A stretch of DNA of 39,377 nt from Gemmatimonas phototrophica (GTDB lineage Bacteria; Latescibacterota; UBA2968; UBA8231). Where the stretch lies: the NCBI GenBank assembly GCA_945861755.1, contig CAMAVQ010000019.1:1-39377 (forward strand), read 5' to 3'. Positions 23,258 to 30,065 of this stretch are shown here, piece after piece. The notes under the pieces were generated by a model, which saw only the letters and a list, made by a program, of their open reading frames with translations, had not been told where the DNA came from and did not search any database. A program made the position numbers and the translations under genes. How positions within the stretch are numbered: position 1 is the stretch's first letter; every line of letters starts with the position of its first letter.

Positions 23258-24174
23258 TCAAAAATAGATCGCGAACTCCGTAGGTCCCCCTGGCCGGCTC
23301 TCCAGGGAAAACTCGAAGCCATGCCGGCCGAGGATCTCCTGCACCAGGGTCAGTGCGATGCCCTGTCCCTGCTCCTTGGTGCTGAAGAAGGGGGTGAACA
23401 ACTGCTCCCTGACCTCGGGTGCGATGCCGCAGCCGCTGTCGGCGATCACCACCTGTGGCCATCTGCCCACCCTGCCCATCCTCACTCCAATCCGGCCCTC
23501 CTTTCCGATGGCCTCCATCGCATTCTTGAGGATATTGACGAAAACCTGCTCCAATTGCTCCCGGTCCATGCGCACGGGGGGTAGTTCGTCTTCCACCTCC
23601 CAATTCCAGGCGATATACCGCTGCTGGCTTTCGACCTGCAGCAGGCGTTCGATTCCTCGCAACAGCTCCACCAGATTCACCAACTGCAGGCGGGGCGCGG
23701 GAAGTTTGACCACCTCGGAGAAGTTGCCCATGAAACTGCCCAGGCGCTCGCTGCGCTGGGCAGCCACCTGGAGAGCGGTGGCCAAATCCTCCGGGTCCGC
23801 CTCGCGCACCTGGTCGCGATAGTTGAGGCAGGAACGGAGCAGTGAACTGACCGCGCCAGTGGAATTGTTGACCTTGCTCAGCCGCTCGTTCATCCGGTTG
23901 AACACCCGGATGAGCTGGTCCATCTCCGGCTGTCCCACCTCGACGAACTTGCTGGCGAAATCCCCCTCTTCAATCAGTTCAGCACCCGTGCGCAACAGGC
24001 GCAGCGGGGTCCAGAAGTGCCGGAATAGGCGGATGCCCAGCGCCAGCGAGAGCACAAAGAAAACCTCGACGCCCAGCAGCCAGAGCCCCCGTTCATCAAC
24101 GCCAGTCCGGCCAGCGCGGCCAGCACCAGGTGGAGGGCGACTAGGTAGCAGGTGAATTTTGCCCTCAGGCTCAC
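23258..24174 (-). pseudogene. Histidine kinase remnant, frameshifted and lacking its H-box His
   Basis: The intact gene would start at GTG 24174 (MSLRAKFTCYLVALHLVL), overlapping the upstream regulator stop by 4 bases. A first membrane helix reads to about 24085. The frame then changes at a GGGGG run before the second helix (LWLLGVEVFFVLSLALGIRLF). The total length is 917 bases, one short of a whole number of codons. HAMP-like text, a DHp region with VNNSTGAVSSLLRSC and a complete ATPase domain follow (NILKNAMEAI, DSGCGIAP, FTPFFSTKEQGQGI). Relatives have a SHEVNNS-type phospho-acceptor. Here NERLS runs straight into KVNNST near 23875, so the linker domain and the catalytic His appear deleted. 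It is the last gene of the decayed export operon. Confidence 0.8.
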
Positions 24175-25262
24175 GACGCGACCCCGTACTTCTCCAGGCG
24201 GCGGTAGAGCGCGGCCCGGCTCAGGCCCAGGGCCTCGGCCACCCGGCTGAGGTTCCCCCCGTAGTGGCTCAGGCACTGGCGGATCATCCGCTCCTCCATC
24301 TGATCCAAGGTCATGGTTCCGGGCGAGGGAAGCTGCTCTTTGGTTTTTTCCTCGGGCTGCATCTCCATGGCCAGTTCGAGGTCTGCCTTTTGCAGCAGCC
24401 CAGCGCTGCTCATCAGCACCGACCGCTCAATGACCTGGCGCAGTTGGCGGATATTCCCCGGCTAGTCCAATTCCTGCAGCCAGTGGAGACCCCCCTCAGC
24501 GATTTCTAGGTCCCCGCGCCGATACACCTGTCCCAGCTGGCAGACGAAGTTGCTCGCCAGCTAGGCACATCCTCCCGCCGCTCCCGCAGGGGCGGCAGAT
24601 GCAGGGCGATCAGGTTCAGCCGGTAGAGCAGGTCTTCGCGGAAATCCCCCTTCTCCACCAGCTCGGCCAGATTGCGGTTGGTGGCCGAGATCACCCGCAG
24701 GTCCACCGCCCGCGTCCGGCTCGACCCCAGCACTTCGAAGGTGCGATCTTGGAGCACCCGCAAAAGCTTGACCTGGTATCCCGGGTCCAGGTCGCCGATC
24801 TCGTCGAGGAAGATGCTCCCGCCGTGGGCCAGCTCAAAGTGCCCCTGGCGATCCTGGCGCGCATCGGTGAAGGCCCCCTTCACATGCCCAAACATCTGGC
24901 TCTCGAAGAGCGTGGACGAGATCCCCCCCAAATTGACCCTGACGAAGGGGCCGGCGCACCGCTGGCTGTTGCGGAAGATCGCCTCGGCGACTTCGTTCCT
25001 TGCCGGTGCCGCTCTCCCCGGTGCGCAGCACCGAGGCATCCGTGGCGCTGACTCGACCCGCCACTTCCAGGAGGCGCAATAGGCGGAGATCGCGCCCGAG
25101 GATATTGCTGAAATCCCAGCGCCCGTCCAGTTCCTCCCGCGTCAGAATTCCGGCCTGGCCGTGCTCGGTGGCCGCCAGGCTCAGAGCGGTGCTCACCGCC
25201 TGGACCAACTGCTCGTTGGTCCAGGGCTTGGTGATGAAATCCGCCGCACCGGCCTTGCCCCC
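24171..25262 (-). pseudogene. Sigma-54 response regulator remnant, several disruptions
   Basis: Fragments align in order with an NtrC-type regulator. They comprise the end of a receiver domain (GAADFITKPW), the AAA+ Walker A GESGTGKE, the sigma-54 loop GAFTDA, Walker B IFLDEIGD, the PPLRERREDVP region and a C-terminal Fis helix-turn-helix (NLSRVAEALGLSRAALYRRL). A one-base shift follows GKE near 25007. Another shift occurs after REDVP near 24560. A TAG at about 24463 replaces the Trp of LDWPGNIRQL. Most of the receiver domain, including the phosphorylated Asp, is missing at the junction with the toxin-like gene near 25265. The stop overlaps the kinase start. Confidence 0.82.
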
Positions 25263-25269
25263 CTGACCG

Positions 25270-25589
25270 CCAACGAGGAACTCGATCAGCGAAACAGGCC
25301 GACTGCCTTCTAGATCATGGTCGTGCCTTTCTGGAGCGGAGGCAGGGTGCTGGTGCCAATTCCCCTGATACTCGTCGCGCCCAAAAATCCTTTGAGTTCC
25401 ACTGATCAGCGCGAAGTTGGTGAACGACGCGGTTTCGTTGCGGTTGACCTGCACAAAAAGGTCATTGTTGATGATCAGCCGGAACTTCCCGTAGTGGATA
25501 CCCCGGCTGATGGTCTCACAGCGCGCGTAGTAAGAGTACCTCGAAAGCGCCTGATGCACCTCACTGAGGAGTTCTTCAACGGTCTGCAC
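25270..25589 (-). CDS. TumE/DUF6516-like toxin candidate, reading into regulator debris
   Basis: From a GTG at 25589 the first 105 or so residues are unlike the neighbouring genes. They read MQTVEELLSEVHQAL, then DLFVQVNRNE, RIFGRDEYQGNWHQHP, PERHDHD and finally PVSLIEFL. The G-x-WH-x-HP, P-x-x-H and SLxEFL pattern resembles small TumE/DUF6516-type proteins found in toxin-antitoxin pairs. No own stop codon follows. The frame continues into the response-regulator remnant (GAADFITKPW) and ends at 24834, so the 3' end was probably lost or joined at the insertion junction. The start overlaps the upstream small gene by 14 bases. Family assignment is from memory of the pattern and is only moderately sure. 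Confidence 0.5.
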
Positions 25590-25785
25590 GGGCGAGAATT
25601 TCCTCTAAGGAAATGATCTCTTTTCCCATCTCTTCCGCCGCTTGCAGGGTGCTGGTCCAGTCGAAGTAGGTCTCCTCATCGTCCCAGGTATGGTCCTGGT
25701 CCTTGATCTTCCGAGCGTAGAACTCCTCAGCCGACATGCCATACCGTATCTGGTAATAGCGCACTAACGCCCGAAGTTCTCTCAT
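25576..25785 (-). CDS. Small acidic partner of the toxin-like gene (antitoxin candidate)
   Basis: This 69-residue protein starts at ATG 25785 with an AGGAG just upstream. It reads MRELRALVRYYQIRYGMSAE, then EFYARKIKDQD, and ends EEILARADR. The YGMSAEEFY motif followed by an acidic, Trp-containing helix resembles short proteins that sit immediately upstream of TumE-like toxins. Overlap with the next gene (14 bases) suggests coupling. Both genes interrupt the permease and regulator remnants and are the only apparently whole small genes in the decayed region. No DNA-binding motif is obvious. Confidence 0.55.
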   Translation of the reverse strand: MRELRALVRYYQIRYGMSAEEFYARKIKDQDHTWDDEETYFDWTSTLQAAEEMGKEIISLEEILARADR

Positions 25786-25799
25786 CTTCTCCTCTGAGG

Positions 25800-26090
25800 G
25801 TAGTCAGCACCAGCATCTCCCCGATGAACTGGACATAGATGTGGCGGGCCACCGGTGCCAGCCTCTCCCGAATCTGTTTTTCAAAGCTGTGTGGTGTGCC
25901 TGACTGCACGCGGACGAGGAACCACTTCGGTAGCGCATAGAACTGTGATTCAGCAGCAACCCGACCCCAGCGTACCCGGCGGTAGAGGAAGAATTCTGGC
26001 TCTTCAGGTTCGAAAGGGCTCTTGTTGCGGCAATAATCCACCACCCCGACCACGCGCAGGGCTTCTTCCTCTCCACTGAACTTCTTGGGA
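25800..26090 (-). pseudogene. Second MacB-type permease, periplasmic-domain fragment
   Basis: The frame reads FSGEEEALRVVGVVDYC, then EPEFFLYRRV, then PKWFLVRVQSGTPHSFEKQI and RERLAPVAR. This is the periplasmic core of an ABC permease of the MacB/FtsX class, the part after the GKKF-type motif. The N-terminal membrane helix and the C-terminal three helices are absent. On its upstream side it is joined out of frame to the first permease near 26085-26097. On its downstream side it ends somewhere in 25800-25845 at the small toxin-antitoxin-like pair. Confidence 0.65.
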
Positions 26091-26825
26091 GTGGGAAGAG
26101 GCAGCGAAGGCTTTGCGCACCCCGATCTCCGAGGCCCGCTCCAGGATGCGGCTCAGGTTCAGGTTGATCAGGTTGAGGGCCGGCAGGCTCATGAAGAGCA
26201 CGACCGCTCCGCTCCATATCAGCAGTAGTCGCCATTTATGGTACCCTTCCCGATAGGACTTCCACCCATCGTTGTACCATGCCACCTCCTCGAAGGGCGT
26301 ATTCGCGGCTGAGGTCACCACCTCGTAGCGGGGATCAGAAGGCCCAACATGGGCCAGGGCAGTCTGATACTCCTCCTTGATCCGGAGGATATCTGCCTGA
26401 GTCCGCGCCAGGATCAGGGCCTCGAACCTACCGTGCAGGGAGGGGTCGCTGCGGACCTCGGGTGGGGCCGCGCCGACTGGCACCCAGACCTCGGCGTGCG
26501 CACTGAACTGTATCCCGGCTACCTCCTCCACTACTCCGATTACGCGAAAGCGCTCACTGCCCACCTCCAGGATTTTGCCTGCAGCGTTCCCTCCCCCGAA
26601 GATTCGCCGGCAGGTCTGCGCGCTGATCACGGCCATGGCGCTCCCTCGGCATCCTCCTGGGCAGTGAAGGGCCGCCCTTCGAGAAAGTCGAACTGCAATA
26701 CCTCCCAGTAAGCGCTGTCCACGTACTTGAGGGCCAGCTCGATTTTCTCGTCTCCTGCGGACGAAGGTGAAGAACTTCCTTCTCAGAAATACCTTGAATG
26801 CGATCTTGAGATAGTTCTTCAGCAT
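26085..26825 (-). pseudogene. First MacB-type ABC permease, internally deleted and frameshifted
   Basis: The gene keeps a good ribosome binding site (AGGAGG) and a normal start, MLKNYLKIAFKVFLRRKFFT, at 26825. Immediately after, the remainder of helix 1 and the first part of the periplasmic domain are missing. A second frame supplies IELALKYVDSAYWEVLQFDF and GRPFTAQEDAEG; the first frame returns at MAVISAQTCRRIFGG. Periplasmic text continues to the second membrane segment (WRLLLIWSGAVVLFMSLPAL) and the cytoplasmic motif RASEIGVRKAFAAS. It then stops at the junction with the second permease fragment. MacB-type permeases export peptides, lipids or drugs; this one cannot be functional. Confidence 0.75.
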
Positions 26826-26866
26826 GGGACACCTCCTAGCGCTACAAGGATTGTGCCGGTCACAGC

Positions 26867-26997
26867 CAGCGGCGGGGAGATGACCCCGAGGCCTTTCCCG
26901 GGGAGTAGCCGGGAAGGGAAGTCCGCGTGGTTGGGGCCCGGGTAGCGGAGCCAGAGCGAGCGAGGGGGAAGGACGCGCCTGGGGAAAGGCCGAAGTG
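26867..26997. repeat. GC-rich non-coding repeat element, copy A (head and tail)
   Basis: The head GGCGGGGAGATGACCCC-GAGGCCTTT (26871-26896) recurs with one inserted base at 39340-39366. The tail GGACGCGCCTGGGGAAAGGCC, continuing GAAGTG (26971-26997), recurs at 28889-28915 with two mismatches. Head and tail contain complementary ends (GGCCTTTCCC and GGGAAAGGCC), so the element has imperfect terminal inverted repeats around internal hairpins such as CCCGG...CCGGG. It lies between the ATPase and the first permease of the decayed operon. No protein is encoded. It looks like a REP- or MITE-like family member. Confidence 0.6.
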
Positions 26998-27090
26998 GGT
27001 CACTGCCCGACGCGGCAGAATTGTGGTGACCCTTCACTAGTTCACCTGCCTCCCATCGAACAAACGCACGATCCGCCCGGTCTGCCCGGC

Positions 27091-27702
27091 CTACTGCTGG
27101 TCGTGGGTCACCATCACCACCGTGGTCCCATCCCGATTCAGCCCCTCCAGAATCTTCATGATCTCCCCGCCCATCTGGCTATCCAGGTTGCCGGTGGGCT
27201 CGTCCGCCAGCAGCAGCTTGGGTTTGCCCACGATGGCCCTGGCGATGGCCACCCGCTGCTGCTGCCCGCCCGACAACTGCGAGGGGGAATGGTGTACCCG
27301 AGAACTCAGCCCCACCCGCTCCAGGGCCTCTAGCGCCAGTCGCCGGCGTTCCCTGCCGGACATCCCCTGCCGGTAGAGCAGGGGGATCTCGACATTGTCC
27401 AGCACGTTCAGGTCACTGATCAGATGAAAGGTCTGGAAGATGAAACCGATCTGCTCGTTGCGGCGACGCGCCAGGTATTTGTCCGCGTAGGAATCGACCC
27501 GCTGACCACCGAGGGTCACGTTGCCCTTGGTGGGCTTGTCCAGCAACCCCATGACATTCAGCAGGGTGCTCTTGCCGCAACCCGAAGGTCCCATCACCGA
27601 GATAAACTCCCCCGGCTGGACCACCAGGTTGATACTGTTCAAGGCCAGGGTCTCGATCTTTTCGGTGCGATAGACCTTCTCGACACTCTCCAGTTGGATC
27701 AT
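27091..27702 (-). CDS. MacB/LolD-type ABC ATPase, slightly shortened by a nonsense codon
   Basis: The 203-residue nucleotide-binding subunit starts at ATG 27702 after AGGAGG. Walker A GPSGCGKST is at residues 38-46, signature LSGGQ at 143-147, Walker B LLLADE at 163-168 and the switch His at 200. This is the LolD/MacB class that energises an FtsX-type permease. The frame stops at TAG 27091-27093. The same frame continues with 17 family-like residues (AGQTGRIVRLFDGRQVN) to a second TAG at 27037-27039. A nonsense change in the last 20 residues is therefore likely, and activity might survive. Its permeases are broken. Confidence 0.88.
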   Translation of the reverse strand: MIQLESVEKVYRTEKIETLALNSINLVVQPGEFISVMGPSGCGKSTLLNVMGLLDKPTKGNVTLGGQRVDSYADKYLARRRNEQIGFIFQTFHLISDLNVLDNVEIPLLYRQGMSGRERRRLALEALERVGLSSRVHHSPSQLSGGQQQRVAIARAIVGKPKLLLADEPTGNLDSQMGGEIMKILEGLNRDGTTVVMVTHDQQ

Positions 27703-27711
27703 GGCTGCCTC

Positions 27712-28755
27712 CTATTTGATTGCCACTTTGTCCATGTGGGTATAATCCTTCACCTCCGAGATCACCACCTCATCCCCTTCCATCAGCCCTTCGAGCACCT
27801 CACAGTAGTCGAAGCTGGAAATCCCCAGCCGTATAGGCGTCCTGAAAGCGAAGCCCCCGCGCAGATAGGTGTCCTCGTCGATCTTCACCTTCACCGGCAG
27901 CCCGATGGCCACGCGGCCGGCGTGTATCTCCGAGATCGTGGCATCCACCCTGAAGGAACTCAGGTCCGCCATGCGCGCGATCACCTCTCCCTGCCCCACG
28001 GTGGTTCCCTCCTGGGGGATCACCCAGGTGAGCACCCCTTCCCGATCTGCCCGAATCTGCGCCTGTTCCAGCCGGCGTCGGGCCTCTTCCTGCTCCCCCT
28101 GGAGGATCTTTGCCTCCAGCGCCATGCCCTCGATCTGGGCTGGGGTGGATGCACCCTCGCCCTTTTTCTCCCCCTCGATCTGGGCCAATTCGATGGCTGC
28201 CCGTTCTGCGGCGAGCCTGGCCTGACGCGCATCGTCCTTGGCGATCACCCCCGACGCCTGAAGCAGCTTGAACTGCTCAGACCTGACCTGAAGATTCTGC
28301 AGTTCCAGATGCTTGATCCGCCACCGGGTATCCAGGTCTCTCAAGCGCCGCTCCAAATCCAGTTTAAGCCGAACCTGCTGGTTGTCTTTGAGCGCCAGCT
28401 CCTCGCCCAGCTTTTCCACTGCCAACACCAACTGGCTCAAGTCCAATTCGACGATGGGCTGCCCCTTTTTGAGTAGGGCGCCCGGTCGTTCCAGGACCCG
28501 GACCACCCGGCTGGGGATCGGGCTGGAGAGCAGCTGCTCGAACTCGGGGATCACAATGCCGGAGGCCGTGATCGTCGCCTCGACCAAACCCACCTCCACC
28601 CTCGCGGTGCGGATGCGCTCCTTGTCCAACGAGGGTTTGATCCACCCAGGCAAACAGATCAACAACCCCAGCAGCAGGGCAAGTCCCAGGACCGCGGCGC
28701 TGCCTCTCTTGATCCACTGTCGCTGCCAGAAGCGCGGGTCTACAGGGCGGTCCAT
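27712..28755 (-). CDS. HlyD/MacA-type periplasmic adaptor, apparently internally deleted
   Basis: The 347-residue adaptor starts at ATG 28755 (MDRPVDPRFWQRQWIKR), with GGAGG 8 bases upstream. A single membrane anchor lies near residues 19-37 (AAVLGLALLLGLLICLPGW). A barrel-sandwich half, an alpha-helical hairpin rich in Glu, Arg and Leu (about 110-235) and the second half (GVLTWVIPQEGTTVGQGEVI) follow. The text VKIDEDTYLRG then runs directly into GFAFRTPIRLGISSFDY. Relatives of this operon type carry some 60 further residues of the beta domain there, so an in-frame deletion is likely (inference). It is the first gene of the operon, behind a sigma-54 promoter, 9 bases before the ATPase. Confidence 0.82.
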   Translation of the reverse strand: MDRPVDPRFWQRQWIKRGSAAVLGLALLLGLLICLPGWIKPSLDKERIRTARVEVGLVEATITASGIVIPEFEQLLSSPIPSRVVRVLERPGALLKKGQPIVELDLSQLVLAVEKLGEELALKDNQQVRLKLDLERRLRDLDTRWRIKHLELQNLQVRSEQFKLLQASGVIAKDDARQARLAAERAAIELAQIEGEKKGEGASTPAQIEGMALEAKILQGEQEEARRRLEQAQIRADREGVLTWVIPQEGTTVGQGEVIARMADLSSFRVDATISEIHAGRVAIGLPVKVKIDEDTYLRGGFAFRTPIRLGISSFDYCEVLEGLMEGDEVVISEVKDYTHMDKVAIK

Positions 28756-28780
28756 GCCCATCACCTCCACCCGCGATCCC

Positions 28781-28795
28781 GCAAAAAACCTGCCA
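28781..28795 (-). promoter_or_regulatory. Sigma-54 promoter of the export operon
   Basis: The minus strand reads TGGCAGGTTTTTTGC, a near-perfect -24/-12 element with the invariant GG and GC exactly 10 bases apart and a preceding C. Transcription would start near 28769, 14 bases before the adaptor ATG. The operon itself encodes a sigma-54 response regulator (now broken), which supports the call. Confidence 0.8.
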
Positions 28796-28838
28796 GGGCG
28801 CGTTCCGCCGGAGACCGCCCTCGCTGCCGCAGTATCAC

Positions 28839-28875
28839 TGTCCGCTTCTGAACACCGGCTGCCCATTTGCGGACA
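28839..28875. promoter_or_regulatory. Inverted half-sites, likely enhancer of the sigma-54 promoter
   Basis: TGTCCGC (28839-28845) and its exact complement GCGGACA (28869-28875) are separated by 23 bases. A third, degenerate half-site TGAACA (28849-28854) lies between them. They stand about 45-80 bases upstream of the -24 element, a position typical of binding sites for NtrC-type regulators. TGTCC/GGACA-type dyads are my recollection for this operon class; the assignment to the local regulator is inferred. Confidence 0.5.
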
Positions 28876-28888
28876 CTGAACTGCGGCG

Positions 28889-28915
28889 GGACGCGCCTTG
28901 GGAAAAGCCGAAGTG
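28889..28915. repeat. GC-rich repeat, tail fragment (copy C)
   Basis: This is a 27-base match, with two mismatches, to the tail of the element at 26867-26997. No head sequence is found nearby, so it is a partial copy. It lies between the enhancer-like sites and the hairpin at 28920. Confidence 0.55.
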
Positions 28916-28919
28916 ACAT

Positions 28920-28946
28920 GCAACGCCCCAACGTATGGGGCGTTGC
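28920..28946. repeat. Perfect 11-bp hairpin between divergent genes
   Basis: GCAACGCCCCA (28920-28930) and TGGGGCGTTGC (28936-28946) are exact complements around a 5-base loop. There is no U-tract on either side, so it is not a standard terminator. It directly abuts the repeat fragment and the ygfZ promoter. It may be a transcription block or a remnant of the repeat family. Confidence 0.6.
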
Positions 28947-28956
28947 CCCCGACACC

Positions 28957-28985
28957 TTGCCCTAATTTTGGGTTTGGTGTATAGT
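28957..28985 (+). promoter_or_regulatory. Sigma-70 promoter of ygfZ-dinB
   Basis: TTGCCC (28957-28962) is followed after 17 bases by TATAGT (28980-28985). The expected start near 28992 leaves about 24 bases to the ygfZ ATG, including GAGGAG. Confidence 0.6.
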
Positions 28986-29015
28986 CTGGAAAGACACTGG
29001 ACTACGAGGAGTACC

Positions 29016-30065
29016 ATGACGAAAAGCCCCCTAGCCACTGCAGCGCCAGGCGCCGCCTGGGCCGAGTATGCCGACTGGGAACTGCCCGCCCACTACGGCG
29101 ATCCGGAAGCCGAATACCGGGCCGGCCGTCAAGGCGCCGTACTGCGCGACACCTCCCACTGGAGCCGGCTGCGTTTTTCGGGCCGGGATCACCTGGACTT
29201 TCTGCATCGCATGACCACCAACCACTTCCAGGGCCTAGCGCCAGGTGCCGGCCTGGAGGCGGTGTTCACCGACAACCGGGGCCGTATCCTGGAGCTGGGG
29301 ACCTTCTACCGCGCCGGGGAGCAGACCCTGGCAGTGCTAAGCCCCAGCGGTCGCGAAAAAATCCCCGCCTGGCTCGACCGCTATATCTTCGCCGAGAAAA
29401 TCACCACCCAGGACCTCACACTTGAGCTGGCCATGTTCGAGGTATTTGGTCCGCAGGCCGCAGCTCTGTTCGCCCAGGTTCTGGGCCAGGATCTGACCTC
29501 GGTAGCCGATCATCATCTGCTGAACGACCCTCTCACTGAAGGCGTCTGGTTGGCGCGCCTCGACCGCTTCGGCCACGCGGGACTGCGCGCCATTGGCCCG
29601 GCGGCAAAACTCATTGAATTGTGGGGGAGACTGGCGGCAGCGGGCGCACTTCCTCTGGGCGAGGAGGCGTGGGAGATGTTGCGGGTGGAAGCCGGCCTGC
29701 CCATGCAGGGGCAGGAACTGGGCGAGGAACACAACCCCTGGGAGGCCAATCTGGGGCGCACCATCCATATGAACAAAGGCTGCTATATCGGGCAGGAGGT
29801 CATCGCCCGCCTCGACACCTATGACAAGGTCAAGCAACGTCTGATGGGCCTCGAACTGCCCGAGGGGCCCTTGCCCCCGGCCGGGACAGTACTGCGGGCT
29901 GGCACTGCCGAAGCCGGCCGCCTCACCTCTGCTGTCCGTATTTCCGGTCAACCAAGGGGCATCGGCCTGGCCTACGTGCGGCGCGATCACTGGCAGCCTG
30001 GCACCCTGCTCCAACTCGAAGGCAACCCCCAGCCCGTCTGCGTGGTCCCCTTGCCCGGCACATGA
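29016..30065 (+). CDS. ygfZ: YgfZ/GcvT-fold folate-binding protein, Fe-S cluster maintenance
   Basis: The 349-residue protein has the aminomethyltransferase (GcvT) fold. The YgfZ signature NKGCYIGQEVIARLDTYDKV lies near residues 250-270, with the key Cys of KGCYxGQE. YgfZ helps make or repair some Fe-S enzymes using tetrahydrofolate. Upstream text DTSHWSRLRFSGRDHLDFLH is typical of the family. The start is ATG 29016 with GAGGAG 4 bases before it; an in-frame extension upstream crosses the promoter and is rejected. The stop overlaps dinB by 4 bases (ATGA). Confidence 0.93.
   Translation: MTKSPLATAAPGAAWAEYADWELPAHYGDPEAEYRAGRQGAVLRDTSHWSRLRFSGRDHLDFLHRMTTNHFQGLAPGAGLEAVFTDNRGRILELGTFYRAGEQTLAVLSPSGREKIPAWLDRYIFAEKITTQDLTLELAMFEVFGPQAAALFAQVLGQDLTSVADHHLLNDPLTEGVWLARLDRFGHAGLRAIGPAAKLIELWGRLAAAGALPLGEEAWEMLRVEAGLPMQGQELGEEHNPWEANLGRTIHMNKGCYIGQEVIARLDTYDKVKQRLMGLELPEGPLPPAGTVLRAGTAEAGRLTSAVRISGQPRGIGLAYVRRDHWQPGTLLQLEGNPQPVCVVPLPGT

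Noticed and set aside
24461-27093. Recoding of TAG as an amino acid, because TAG interrupts the regulator and the ATPase
   Set aside because: TAG is the normal stop of fusA, rplK and the adaptor gene, and the same region also has frameshifts and deletions that recoding cannot explain. Plain decay fits better.
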